This document shows, one piece after another, positions 42,612 through 51,466 of a DNA stretch of 64,000 nt. Position 1 is the stretch's first letter, and each line of letters opens with the position of its first letter. The stretch is taken from positions 372,001-436,000 of the forward strand of contig NZ_CANMXB010000001.1 of NCBI RefSeq assembly GCF_947501785.1. The letters are read 5' to 3'. The notes under the pieces were generated by a model, which was not told where the DNA came from, made no database searches, and saw only the letters and a list, made by a program, of their open reading frames with translations. Both the position numbers and the translations under genes were made by a program. This DNA is from an uncultured Litoreibacter sp. (GTDB taxonomy: Bacteria; Pseudomonadota; Alphaproteobacteria; Rhodobacterales; Rhodobacteraceae).

Positions 42612-42685
42612 GTGGGGCTCCGCCCCACACCCCGTTTCTCTTGGGGCTCTGCCCCAAACCCCGGGATATTTTAGAACATGGAAAG
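42612..42685. repeat. Rhodobacteraceae-type intergenic hairpin element
   Basis: Two adjacent hairpins, GTGGGG/CCCCAC (42612-42628) and TTGGGGC/GCCCCAA (42641-42657), are followed by ACCCCGGGATATTTT and GGAAAGAGG. From memory, the GGGGCTCTGCCCC...CCCCGG..TATTT pattern is very common between roseobacter genes. A related copy is at 25516-25575. It sits between convergent genes and may terminate both. Confidence 0.7.
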
Positions 42686-42689
42686 AGGC

Positions 42690-43907
42690 TTAGCGTTTGA
42701 GCAGGATTTGAACGTCTGCCACGTTGGTACCTGTGCCACCTGTGATGACCAGATCGCCAGAGGATGCGAGCGCGGCATATGCGTCATTGTTGGCCAGCCG
42801 CGCGTGGGGGTCCGTCATGCGGGCCGCGCTTGATGCGTCGACCAGACCGCCTGCCGCATCCGTTGGCCCGTCGCGCCCATCGGTACCACCGGACAGGAAC
42901 ACCCAGTCGCCTCCGATGCCCGCAAGAGCCATACGCAGGGCGAGATCCTGATTGCGGCCGCCTTTGCCGGTGCCGGTTAGCGTGACCGTGGTCTCGCCGC
43001 CGAACAACAGCGCTGCGGGGCCCTCTGTCTCATGGGCGATCTGTGCGAGGCGTGGGGCGACATCGGCCACGTTGCCTTCAAGGCGGTCATCGACGATGAC
43101 CGCGCCCGCATGAGCGTCCCGCATCGCTTCTAAGCTTTTGCGGTTGGAGCAGATCAGCATGTTTTCAGCTTCGGGCGGTCCGTCGTCGTTGCTGTCCGTA
43201 TCAAGATGGCTTTGCACCGAGGCGGGCAGTTGTTCCCAGAGCGATGCGAGCAGTTTTCGCGCATCGCTTTTGGTGCCGATCGGGGCCACGGTTGGGCCGC
43301 TGGCGATCACCCGCAGGTCGTCGCCGACGACGTCAGAGAGGATGTAGGCCTCAACCTTGGCCGGGGCCGCCATGCACGCCATGCCGCCGCCTTTGAGTTG
43401 GCTCAGTTGCTGACGGACAAGGTTCATCTCGGTGATGTCGAAACCCGCACCGAGCAGGACTTCAGACGTCCTGGCTTTGTCGGCAAGCGAGACACCTTCG
43501 ACTGGCAGAGGAAGCAGAGCCGACCCGCCACCTGAAATCAGCGCGACAATACGGTCTCTTGCCGAGGTGCTTTTGAGCAACTCCGCCATTGCAGTCGCGC
43601 CAGCCAGCCCGTTCTCATCAGGCACTGGGTGGCCCGCAGCCAAGACCGTTGCGCCTTCGATGTCGCGCGCGTTTTCGTAATTGGTGACCACCAGTGCTTC
43701 GGCGGGTCCTTCCGTCATGGCCAAGGCTTGCTCCATCATGGGGCAGGCCGCCTTGCCGACGGCGATGAGGATCAGGCGGCCATTCTCGGGCGCGCTGAAG
43801 GGAGAAGTGACTTGCGCGGCGAGCGCTTTGGCCGGGTCAGCAGCTTCGATTGCGACGTCGAAAAGGCGCAAGGCCTCGGCGCGCAGGTCTTTGATTGTGT
43901 CGCTCAT
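42690..43907 (-). CDS. Glycerate 2-kinase (GckA/TtuD, MOFRL family)
   Basis: The ATG at 43907 has a strong GGGAGGGG ribosome site and yields 405 residues. The protein has the glycerate-kinase N-domain (LILIAVGKAACPMMEQAL, VLAAGHPVPDENGLAGA, RIVALISGGGSALLPLPVEGVSL) and the C-terminal MOFRL domain (ALLFGGETTVTLTGTGKGGRNQDLALRMAL, SGGTDGRDGPTDAAGG). It phosphorylates D-glycerate to 2-phosphoglycerate in the cytoplasm, feeding serine-cycle or hydroxypyruvate metabolism into glycolysis. It is collinear with the xyl genes but separated from xylA by 76 bases. A role in the xylose pathway is not required by the isomerase route. Confidence 0.92.
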   Translation of the reverse strand: MSDTIKDLRAEALRLFDVAIEAADPAKALAAQVTSPFSAPENGRLILIAVGKAACPMMEQALAMTEGPAEALVVTNYENARDIEGATVLAAGHPVPDENGLAGATAMAELLKSTSARDRIVALISGGGSALLPLPVEGVSLADKARTSEVLLGAGFDITEMNLVRQQLSQLKGGGMACMAAPAKVEAYILSDVVGDDLRVIASGPTVAPIGTKSDARKLLASLWEQLPASVQSHLDTDSNDDGPPEAENMLICSNRKSLEAMRDAHAGAVIVDDRLEGNVADVAPRLAQIAHETEGPAALLFGGETTVTLTGTGKGGRNQDLALRMALAGIGGDWVFLSGGTDGRDGPTDAAGGLVDASSAARMTDPHARLANNDAYAALASSGDLVITGGTGTNVADVQILLKR

Positions 43908-43983
43908 TGCCCCTCCCTTGTGATGGGGCATGTTATGGCAAAGACTGGTGCGGGCTGAAATACCCAAAGCTGGGGAGCGACGG

Positions 43984-45276
43984 TCAGGTGAAGCGATTGA
44001 CGAGGTTTTCCAGAATTTCCTGCTGGCCGGAGCGGGGGGACGGGTTGATGTCATCAGCTGCGACCTTGGAGGCAATGCCTTCGAGCGTGCCATCGAGATG
44101 GTCCGAGCTGTCCCACCCAGCATATCGCGCCGCACGCTTGGCTTCGAGCTGACCGTCTTCCAGCAGTGCAGCGGCGGCTTTCAGACCACGCGCGCAGATA
44201 TCCATGCCGCCGATATGGGCGGCGATCAGATCCTGCGGATCGAGCGACTGGCGGCGCAGTTTGGCGTCGAAATTTGTCCCGCCGGTGATAAACCCGCCCG
44301 CTTTCAAAACCTCGTAGTAGGCCAATGCAACCTCGGGCGTGTTGTTGGGGAATTGATCCGTGTCCCACCCCGATTGGTAGTCGTTGCGGTTCATGTCGAT
44401 GGATCCAAAAATGCCAAGCGAGGAGGCCATGGCCAGCTCGTGCTCAAAGCTATGGCCGGCGAGGATGGCGTGCCCTTGTTCGATGTTCATCTGAACCTCG
44501 TTTTCCAACCCGAACTGTTTGAGGAAGCCGTAGACCGTGGCAACGTCGTAATCATACTGATGCTTGGTTGGCTCTTGCGGCTTGGGCTCGATCAGGATTG
44601 CGCCTTTGAAGCCAATTTTGTGTTTGTAGTCGACGACCATCTGCAGGAACCGGCCAGCCTGTTCGCGTTCGCGTTTCAGGTCGGTATTGAGCAGTGTTTC
44701 ATACCCCTCGCGACCGCCCCAGAGCACGTAATTTTCGCCGCCCAGCTTATGGGTCGCATCTATACAGGTTTTCACAGTGGCCGCCGAAAACGCGAACACA
44801 TCCGGGTCCGGGTTGGTGGCCGCACCCGCCATGTAGCGGCGGTGCGAAAACAGATTGGCGGTCCCCCAAAGCAGCTTTGGTCCTCCGGCGGCCATCTTCT
44901 CGCCGAGGTAGTCGACCATTTCTTCTAGGTTCTTGGTGTTCTCGGCGAAATTGGCACCTTCGGGACGGATGTCGGCGTCATGGAAGCAGTAGAAGGGGAC
45001 GCCAAGGATATCGAACATCTCGAAGGCCTCGTCAGCCTTGAGCTTGGCCAGCTCCATTGTGTCGCCGAACCACGGGCGTTCGAAGGTTTGCCCGCCGAAG
45101 GGGTCGCCGCCGGGCCACGCGAAGGAATGCCACCACGCGCAGGCGAAACGCAGGTGGTCTTCCATCCGTTTGCCCATCACCATTTCGTCCGGGTTGTAGT
45201 GGCGGAAGGCCATCGGGTTGGTGCTGTCTGCGCCCTCAAAGGTTGCTTTGTCGATGCCTTGGAAAAAGTCGGTCAT
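43984..45276 (-). CDS. xylA: Xylose isomerase
   Basis: This 430-residue enzyme interconverts D-xylose and D-xylulose. Family segments are present in order: [20 protein letters not shown] (catalytic His), [47 protein letters not shown] (metal-binding Glu and Lys) and [19 protein letters not shown]. The length fits the group II isomerases of Gram-negative bacteria. It follows xylB with a 4-base overlap and is the last of the xylose genes proper. Confidence 0.96.
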   Translation of the reverse strand: MTDFFQGIDKATFEGADSTNPMAFRHYNPDEMVMGKRMEDHLRFACAWWHSFAWPGGDPFGGQTFERPWFGDTMELAKLKADEAFEMFDILGVPFYCFHDADIRPEGANFAENTKNLEEMVDYLGEKMAAGGPKLLWGTANLFSHRRYMAGAATNPDPDVFAFSAATVKTCIDATHKLGGENYVLWGGREGYETLLNTDLKREREQAGRFLQMVVDYKHKIGFKGAILIEPKPQEPTKHQYDYDVATVYGFLKQFGLENEVQMNIEQGHAILAGHSFEHELAMASSLGIFGSIDMNRNDYQSGWDTDQFPNNTPEVALAYYEVLKAGGFITGGTNFDAKLRRQSLDPQDLIAAHIGGMDICARGLKAAAALLEDGQLEAKRAARYAGWDSSDHLDGTLEGIASKVAADDINPSPRSGQQEILENLVNRFT

Positions 45277-46709
45277 GAAAGGGTCCTTAAGGCGTTGTAG
45301 GTTTGTCTGTAGCGTTGGTGCGCGGCGGAGAAAGCATCCTGCAAAGACGCATCCGGCTCAATCGTTGCCGCGACTTTCGGTGCAGTTGCCAGTGTGGTGT
45401 CGCCTGTCGCGCCCATCATGCCGAGACGTGCAGCCCCGAAAGCGGCGCCGAAATCGCCCGAGACGGGGATTTGGATCGGCTGACCCAGAACCGTTGCCAT
45501 GATCTCCAACCAGACGCGGGACGCGGAGCCGCCGCCAACGGCAATGAGCGTGTCGATTTGGGTGCCGGTTTGTGCAAGGGCGTCGGCAGAGTCCTTCAGA
45601 GCAAAAGCAACCCCCTCCAGAACCGCGCGGGTTCCTGCCTTAAGGTCAGTTTCGTGTTCCAACCCGATCAGTGCACCTCGGATTTGGGCGTCATTATGTG
45701 GCGTGCGCTCCCCGCCGAGATAGGGGAGGAAGCAGGCACGGCCGGGGGCCTCAATACCCGTGAGCGCTGAAGTCAGGTCAGCGGCGTTTGACCGGGTCAG
45801 CCGCGCGTACCATTCGAGGCTATCCGCGGCGGAAAGGACGACACCCATCTGATGCCAGGTCCCGGGGAGTGCGTGGCAGAACGTGTGAACTGCGCTCGCC
45901 GCGTCGGGGCTGTATGACGGCGTGGCCGCAAAGAGCACGCCGGAAGTCCCCAGCGACAGGAATGCCTGCCCGGGCCGGGTCACGCCGCAGCCGACTGCGG
46001 TTGCCGCATTGTCTCCGCCGCCGCCTGCAACAGGTGTTCCGGCTGGGATGCCCCAGTTGTCGGCCAGGGCCTGTCTCAGACCTCCGGAGGGGGCGGAGCC
46101 TTCGACCAGGCTGGGCATGTGGTCGCGTGACAAGCCGGTGGCTGACAGCAACACATCCGACCAATCGCGCGCGCCGACATCGAGCCAAGATGTGCCAGCG
46201 GCATCCGACATCTCTGAAACGGCGTCGCCGGTGAACCAAAGTCGCAAGTAGTCCTTGGGCAGCAGCACTTTCGCTGTACGGTCAAAAATTTTTCGTTCGT
46301 TGTTATGCACCCAAGCGAGCTTGGGCGCCGTGAAACCGGGGAAGACGATGTTGCCCGTGACCTCGCGGAAATGCCGGTCCGCATCCATTTCGGCGGCCTC
46401 GGAATGGCTGCGCGTGTCGTTCCACAAAATACAGGGGCGCAGCACGTCGCCTGACTTGTCGATCAGGGTGGCCCCATGCATATGGCCCGACAAGCCTATG
46501 CCCTTGATTGCCGACAGGTCAGCCTTGCCCTGCAATTCGGCCATAACCGCAGAGGTCGCCGCCAGCCAGTCTGCGGGGGCTTGTTCTGACCAGCCGGGAT
46601 GGGGGCGGGAAACGGTCAGGGACGCTTTGGCCTCGGCAATGGGCTCTTGATCCGCGCCGATCAGCAGCCCCTTTACCGAAGATGTCCCCAGGTCGAGGCC
46701 GAGATACAT
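45273..46709 (-). CDS. xylB: Xylulokinase
   Basis: The 478-residue FGGY-family kinase phosphorylates D-xylulose to xylulose 5-phosphate for the pentose phosphate pathway. The N-terminal phosphate loop [14 protein letters not shown] (2-16), [10 protein letters not shown] substrate segment, [16 protein letters not shown] and the C-terminal [20 protein letters not shown] motif are all intact. It lies one base after xylG and overlaps xylA by 4 bases. Besides xylose, it could also serve polyol-derived xylulose, as in Rhodobacter smo operons. Confidence 0.95.
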   Translation of the reverse strand: MYLGLDLGTSSVKGLLIGADQEPIAEAKASLTVSRPHPGWSEQAPADWLAATSAVMAELQGKADLSAIKGIGLSGHMHGATLIDKSGDVLRPCILWNDTRSHSEAAEMDADRHFREVTGNIVFPGFTAPKLAWVHNNERKIFDRTAKVLLPKDYLRLWFTGDAVSEMSDAAGTSWLDVGARDWSDVLLSATGLSRDHMPSLVEGSAPSGGLRQALADNWGIPAGTPVAGGGGDNAATAVGCGVTRPGQAFLSLGTSGVLFAATPSYSPDAASAVHTFCHALPGTWHQMGVVLSAADSLEWYARLTRSNAADLTSALTGIEAPGRACFLPYLGGERTPHNDAQIRGALIGLEHETDLKAGTRAVLEGVAFALKDSADALAQTGTQIDTLIAVGGGSASRVWLEIMATVLGQPIQIPVSGDFGAAFGAARLGMMGATGDTTLATAPKVAATIEPDASLQDAFSAAHQRYRQTYNALRTLS

Positions 46710-46710
46710 A

Positions 46711-47463
46711 TCACGCCGCCCGTTTGGGGTTTTTGCCCATGATGATCATCGACAGGATGTCATCCTCGGTCACGTCCTCAACCCGTTCTGTCCCGATCAA
46801 CGCGCCGTTTTTCATCACCGACACACGGTCGCACAGCTCCAGCATTTCGCGGGTGTCGTGGCTGATTAGAAAGATCCCCAGCCCTTGCGCTTTGAGCTCT
46901 TGGATCAGGTCGGCCACCATTTTGGTCTCATGCACACCTAAGGCAGCCGTCGGTTCATCCATGATCAGGATTTTGGCGTTGAAATACACTGCGCGTGCAA
47001 TGGCGACGGATTGGCGCTGCCCGCCCGACAATGCGCTGACCGGCTCCTTCAGTTTCTTGAAGTTGGGGTTCAGGCGCGCCATGATCTTGGCGGTTTCTGC
47101 CGCCATCTTGGCGTCATCCACAAAGCCAATAGGTGAGGTCAGTTCGCGCCCCAGAAAAAGGTTTGAAGCGGCATCAAGATTGTCGGCCAGAGCCAGCGTT
47201 TGGTAGATTGTCTCAATATTGTGGTCGCGGGCATCGCGGGGCGAATTGATCTCGGCGTGCTTGCCGTTGATCAAGATTTCGCCGCCGTCCTTTTGATAGG
47301 CCCCCGACAAGATCTTGATCAGCGTCGATTTACCGGCACCGTTATGGCCGAGCAGTCCAACGACTTCACCTGGATACAGATCAAGACTGACATGATCCAC
47401 CGCACGGATACCGCCGAACGAAATCGAGATGTCTTTGAGTTGAACGAGCGGGGTTTCACTCAT
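46711..47463 (-). CDS. xylG: Sugar ABC transporter ATP-binding protein (XylG-like, single domain)
   Basis: This 250-residue ATPase has one nucleotide-binding domain: GHNGAGKST (about 36-44), LSGGQRQSVAIARAVYF, ILIMDEPTAALGVHET and the H-loop SHD. Classical XylG of E. coli is a fused double ATPase of about 510 residues. The short form here must dimerise to power the XylH permease and is the usual roseobacter/Rhizobium variant of the xylose/fructose-type importer. It overlaps xylH by 4 bases. Confidence 0.88.
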   Translation of the reverse strand: MSETPLVQLKDISISFGGIRAVDHVSLDLYPGEVVGLLGHNGAGKSTLIKILSGAYQKDGGEILINGKHAEINSPRDARDHNIETIYQTLALADNLDAASNLFLGRELTSPIGFVDDAKMAAETAKIMARLNPNFKKLKEPVSALSGGQRQSVAIARAVYFNAKILIMDEPTAALGVHETKMVADLIQELKAQGLGIFLISHDTREMLELCDRVSVMKNGALIGTERVEDVTEDDILSMIIMGKNPKRAA

Positions 47464-48773
47464 TTCGAGTTCCTCCGGTATAGAATGTCGAGGAAGACGG
47501 CGATGACCAGCACTGAGCCCACGACGACCTGTTGAATAGCTGCATCAAAGCCGATCAGCACCATCCCCGTTTGCAGACTTTGCATCACGATTGCCCCGAG
47601 AATTGCGCCGTAGATCGTGCCGACGCCGCCAGCCAGTGATGTGCCACCGATGACCGCGGCTGCGATGACGTACAGCTCATCCAGCGTTCCAAGTGCTGCC
47701 GTCGCCGAGCCGAGGCGGGCAGAGGCCACGACCGCCGACAGGCCCGTCAAGAATCCCATCAGCGCGAAGATTTTGACCGTCATCCAGCGGGTGTTGATGC
47801 CCGCCAGCTCGGCGGCTTCGGGATTGCCGCCAATCGCGTAGACGTAGCGACCAAACTTGGTGCGCGACATCAAGATGGTCATTGCAATCGCGACGCCCAC
47901 CAATATCAGCACCGGGATCGCGTAGCCGTGCGAGATAAATATCTCCTCGACCGGGGTCGTGATGCCATTGGCCTCTACGTATCTTTTGACGATACCTTTT
48001 GGCCATGGGTAGGCGTTGACCAGAAGCGTGGCTCCGATGACTGCGCCGCACCCGACAATGGCCAGAAAAACCTCGGCCCATGCGGGGCGCTGATGAAGCT
48101 CAAAATGCTTGCGCTTGCGTCGGCCCATGACGATCAGCCCGAGAACCGCGGCGCATGCCAGGGCGCAAACGATCCAGCTTCCGGCATATCCAATGGCCCC
48201 ATAGGGTCCGCCGCCCAGCAATTTGAACGTCGCATCCACCGGCGAGATGGTCTCGCCACGCGCCACGAGGAAGCCGACACCACGCCAGACAAGCAGGCCG
48301 CCAAGTGTAACGATGAAGGCCGGGATAGTGCCGTAGGCAATCATGTAGCCTTGAAAACCACCGATGATCGTGCCGACGACCAAGCCAGCCAAAATGGCGA
48401 TGACCCAGATCATCGGGTGCCCGAGGCCTAAGTATTGGGGCAGGATGTTGACCTGCAGGGTCCCCATGACGATGGCGATGAAGCCAAGCATTGACCCGAC
48501 CGACAGGTCAATGTGACGGGTGACAATGACGAGCACCATGCCCGTGGCCATGATGCCGATGGACGAGGTCTGCACCGACAAGTTCCACAAGTTGCGCGGT
48601 GTCAGGAATGCGCCGAAGCCGTTGACGACCTGACCGTAGACGTGAAAGCCGACCCAGATCAAGGCAAGCGCCGCGAGCATGCCCAGAAGGCGCGTGTCGA
48701 CCTCGGTCTCGCGCAAGAAGCGCGTCACCGCTCCGTCGGGTTTTTGGTCGCTGGCATTGGATGTGTCAGACAT
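47460..48773 (-). CDS. xylH: Xylose ABC transporter permease (XylH-like)
   Basis: A 437-residue inner-membrane protein with about ten hydrophobic helices of the BPD_transp_2 family (RbsC/XylH). Typical segments are TRHIDLSVGSMLGFIAIVMG, YGTIPAFIVTLGGLLVWRGVGFL, FGRYVYAIGGNPEAAELAGIN and GGTSLAGGVGTIYGAILGA. It forms the D-xylose channel. It follows xylF after 138 bases containing a stem-loop and is coupled to xylG by a 4-base overlap. Confidence 0.93.
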   Translation of the reverse strand: MSDTSNASDQKPDGAVTRFLRETEVDTRLLGMLAALALIWVGFHVYGQVVNGFGAFLTPRNLWNLSVQTSSIGIMATGMVLVIVTRHIDLSVGSMLGFIAIVMGTLQVNILPQYLGLGHPMIWVIAILAGLVVGTIIGGFQGYMIAYGTIPAFIVTLGGLLVWRGVGFLVARGETISPVDATFKLLGGGPYGAIGYAGSWIVCALACAAVLGLIVMGRRKRKHFELHQRPAWAEVFLAIVGCGAVIGATLLVNAYPWPKGIVKRYVEANGITTPVEEIFISHGYAIPVLILVGVAIAMTILMSRTKFGRYVYAIGGNPEAAELAGINTRWMTVKIFALMGFLTGLSAVVASARLGSATAALGTLDELYVIAAAVIGGTSLAGGVGTIYGAILGAIVMQSLQTGMVLIGFDAAIQQVVVGSVLVIAVFLDILYRRNSK

Positions 48774-48863
48774 TGACTTGGCCTCGAAACAGTTTGCGCG
48801 TCGAGAGCCGTCTCTAGGTGAGGCGGGGCCAGATGCGCAGAAAAAAGGTTAGAAGGGTAGGGT

Positions 48864-48893
48864 GGCACCGGCGAGAGGAAGCCCGCCGGTGCC
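48864..48893 (-). terminator. Stem-loop between xylF and xylH
   Basis: GGCACCGGCG (48864-48873) and CGCCGGTGCC (48884-48893) give a perfect 10-bp stem with a 10-base loop. On the minus strand a T-rich stretch follows only about 25 bases later. It likely lowers read-through from the abundant binding-protein gene into the permease genes. Confidence 0.65.
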
Positions 48894-48911
48894 CTTGTGG
48901 TCAGTGAAAGC

Positions 48912-49943
48912 CTAGCAGCCGGCTACGCCGTCCTGTGCGCCTTCGCAGACTTTGTCTTTCGCGATGTGGCCCGCTTCGATCACCAGGTTGATATTGGACT
49001 GAGTGATCGGAGTTGGGTCCAGCAGGATTGCGTTCATCTCGACGCCTTTTGCGCCGCCGGAGAACTTGCCTGCGCCTTCAATGGCGTCCATGGCTGTGCC
49101 ATTGGCCAGTGCCACAGCGATCTCGCCAGCGGCTGTGCCCAGATCGATGCTGTTTTTCCAAACCGACACGGACTGCGTGCCACGTGCAACGCGGTTCAGC
49201 GCCGCGTGGTCACCGTCTTGGCCGCCGATTGGGATGTTCAGACCCTGAGCTTCCAGTGCAGCGATCGAGCCGCCAGCCATGCCGTCGTTCTGGGACAGAA
49301 CCGCGTCAACGTTGTTGTTGTTGGCAGTCAGGATCTGTTCCATGTTTTTCTGGGCGTTGTCTGGCTTCCAACCATCGGTGAAGGCCTCACCCACGATTGT
49401 GATGTCGCCGCTGTCGATTGCAGGCTGGATGACTTCCATCATGCCTTCCAGCAGGAAGCCTGCGTTTGGATCGCCCTTGTCCCCCTTGATCACTGCGTAG
49501 TTGCCCTTTGGCACTTCAGCAAAAACGGTTTCCGCGATGATGCGGCCCACGCCTTTGTTGTCGAATGTCAGGTAGAAGGTGCGTTGATCTTCAATCAGGC
49601 GGTCATAGCCGATCATTGGGATGCCTTCAGCTTCGGCGATATCCAGTGCCGGGCCGATGGCGTCCTTGTCTTGCGCCAGAATAATCAGAGCGTCTGCGCC
49701 TTGTGCGATCAGCGCTTCGATGTCTGTCAACTGCTTGGACGCAGAAGATTGCGCGTCAGCGGAAATGTATTTCGCGCCAGCAGCGTCCAAAGCGGCTTTG
49801 ATCGCTGCTTCATCAGTTTTCCAACGCTCTTCTTGAAAGTTGGACCAGCTGACGCCGATGGTTTTCGCATGGCCGTCGGCCAATGCTGCTGTTGTTGTGA
49901 AGCCGGCGAATGCAATCGCGGCTACGGTCAATGCCTTGCGCAT
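48912..49943 (-). CDS. xylF: D-xylose ABC transporter substrate-binding protein
   Basis: The ATG at 49943 is preceded by a GGGAGGA ribosome site and gives 343 residues. A signal peptide (MRKALTVAAIAFAGFTTTAALA) is followed by a periplasmic-binding-protein-1 fold. XylF-type segments include IGVSWSNFQEERWKTDEAAIKAAL, DIEALIAQGADALIILAQDKDAI, AEAEGIPMIGYDRLI and LSQNDGMAGGSIAALEAQGL. It captures D-xylose for XylGH. First gene of the minus-strand xyl operon and divergent from the ROK regulator; a palindrome sits in between. Confidence 0.94.
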   Translation of the reverse strand: MRKALTVAAIAFAGFTTTAALADGHAKTIGVSWSNFQEERWKTDEAAIKAALDAAGAKYISADAQSSASKQLTDIEALIAQGADALIILAQDKDAIGPALDIAEAEGIPMIGYDRLIEDQRTFYLTFDNKGVGRIIAETVFAEVPKGNYAVIKGDKGDPNAGFLLEGMMEVIQPAIDSGDITIVGEAFTDGWKPDNAQKNMEQILTANNNNVDAVLSQNDGMAGGSIAALEAQGLNIPIGGQDGDHAALNRVARGTQSVSVWKNSIDLGTAAGEIAVALANGTAMDAIEGAGKFSGGAKGVEMNAILLDPTPITQSNINLVIEAGHIAKDKVCEGAQDGVAGC

Positions 49944-50045
49944 GAATATCCTCCCAAAGTTTCTTGTCAGGGGTGCCTCCTGCACGGACCTGACAGCCCC
50001 GACTCGAATCGAGGCAGTATCAACATGGACATAATTAATTCAGCT

Positions 50046-50062
50046 GTCAAAATTAATTTGAC
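50046..50062. promoter_or_regulatory. Candidate XylR (ROK) operator between xylF and xylR
   Basis: GTCAAAATTAATTTGAC has 6-bp perfect arms (GTCAAA/TTTGAC) around an AT centre, and a second AATTAATT block lies 10 bases away (50033-50040). On the minus strand, TTGACA (complement of 50045-50050) is a good -35 hexamer for xylF, so a bound repressor would cover the promoter. The whole gap (49944-50176) is notably AT-rich compared with its neighbours. Confidence 0.6.
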
Positions 50063-50176
50063 CGCAAACCGCAAATCGCGCAGGTTTGACATCGGAGGCG
50101 CTCGGGAGTTTCCGATTTTTGGGTTCATTTCGGCAAGAGAGAAGCCAGATTTCAGAGAATCGAATAGGAAATAGTT

Positions 50177-51466
50177 TTGGACGTGAAAGAAAAGCCGCAA
50201 CGCAGCATGAATGCCGCAACACAGCATGGCTCCGCGCTGGAGGGATGCGGCCCAGTTCTGCCGTCCGGCGGGCGCGCTCCGAAGCCGCTACGCCAGCAAA
50301 TATTTGAGCGTGTGCGCGCAGCAGGGCAAACCCCACGCATAGATGTGTCGAAGGATTTGGGAATTTCACCCGGCTCGGTGACCCAACTGACTTCAGAATT
50401 GATAGCCCACAACCTGGTGGTGGAAGCTGAAACGTCTCACGAAACGAGCACGCGCGGACGCCCGCCAGTGGCTCTGGAGGTTGCTCCGGACGCGGGGTAC
50501 GTCGTCGGTATCAAGCTGGGCGACTTCAATCACTCCGCCGTCATTGTTGATTTCGCAGGCAAGCAGGTTGCCGAGCTCGACTGTGCCGCAGCGGCCCAAA
50601 AACACGAAGTGGACGGACTGCTTGTTGAAGCGGAGACGCTGTTGGCTCGGTTAATCAAGTCCGCTGACATGACCCATGACCAGATTTCGGGAGTTGGCGT
50701 CGGCCTTGCCGGGATGGTGGACCATGATGCCGGCCTTGTCCCCTGGTCGCCATTGCTGTCGTCACGCAATGTTCCGTTGCGCGATCTTTTGACAGAGCGG
50801 CTGGGACTTCCCGTCTACATAGACAATGACGCCAATATGCTGACCCTTGCCGAGCTTTGGTTCGGGGCGGGGCGTAACAAGCAGTCCTTTGCGGTTGTGA
50901 CCATCGAATATGGTGTCGGCATGGGGTTGGTGCTGGACAACAGGCTGTACCGCGGCTCGGGCGGGCTGGGGATGGAGCTGGGGCATACGAAGGTTCAACT
51001 GGATGGTGCGTTGTGCAGGTGCGGAAACCGAGGTTGCTTGGAGGCCTATGTGGCGGACTATGCCTTGGTCCGGGAGGCCCGCATCGCGCTTGACATGAAG
51101 GCAGAACAATTCGGTCCGGTACAAGTCATGCTGGAAACCCTTTACGATCAGGCCAAGGCCGGAAATGAAAGGGCGCGCACCATATTCAGGCGGGCTGGTC
51201 GGTACCTGTCGGTGGCCTTGAGCAATGTGGCTCATTTGTTTGATCCCAGCCTGATTATTCTGTCGGGTGAGCGGATGCAGTATGACTACCTCTATGCCGA
51301 AGACGTGCTGTCGGAAATGAAGGCCCTGACGTTGGACAAAGGCCGCGACGGGCCGGAAATTGACATCAATGTCTGGGGTGGCTTCGTTTGGGCCCGCGGC
51401 GCGGCAGCTCTGGCGCTTTCGGCCACGACTGATGAGCTTCTTGGCGACGGCTGGGCAGAAGCGTGA
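50177..51466 (+). CDS. xylR: ROK-family transcriptional regulator of xylose genes (XylR-like)
   Basis: The frame opens with a TTG at 50177 (AGGAAA ribosome site upstream) giving 429 residues; an ATG at 50207 is the conservative alternative. An N-terminal helix-turn-helix (PLRQQIFERVRAAGQTPRIDVSKDLGISPGSVTQLTSELI, about 36-76) is followed by a ROK sugar-sensing domain (GVGVGLAGMVDHDAGLV, IDNDANMLTLAELWFGAG) with the ROK zinc motif CRCGNRGCLE (about 280-289). XylR proteins of this type repress xylose genes and release DNA on binding xylose. It is divergent from xylF with a palindromic site between. Its TGA overlaps the GTG of the CRTAC1-type gene (GTGA). Confidence 0.88.
   Translation: MDVKEKPQRSMNAATQHGSALEGCGPVLPSGGRAPKPLRQQIFERVRAAGQTPRIDVSKDLGISPGSVTQLTSELIAHNLVVEAETSHETSTRGRPPVALEVAPDAGYVVGIKLGDFNHSAVIVDFAGKQVAELDCAAAAQKHEVDGLLVEAETLLARLIKSADMTHDQISGVGVGLAGMVDHDAGLVPWSPLLSSRNVPLRDLLTERLGLPVYIDNDANMLTLAELWFGAGRNKQSFAVVTIEYGVGMGLVLDNRLYRGSGGLGMELGHTKVQLDGALCRCGNRGCLEAYVADYALVREARIALDMKAEQFGPVQVMLETLYDQAKAGNERARTIFRRAGRYLSVALSNVAHLFDPSLIILSGERMQYDYLYAEDVLSEMKALTLDKGRDGPEIDINVWGGFVWARGAAALALSATTDELLGDGWAEA

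Noticed and set aside
48897-50174. A 425-codon plus-strand frame opposite xylF.
   Set aside because: It is antisense to xylF, spans its ribosome site and promoter, and has a composition like the frame opposite smoE; coding shadow.
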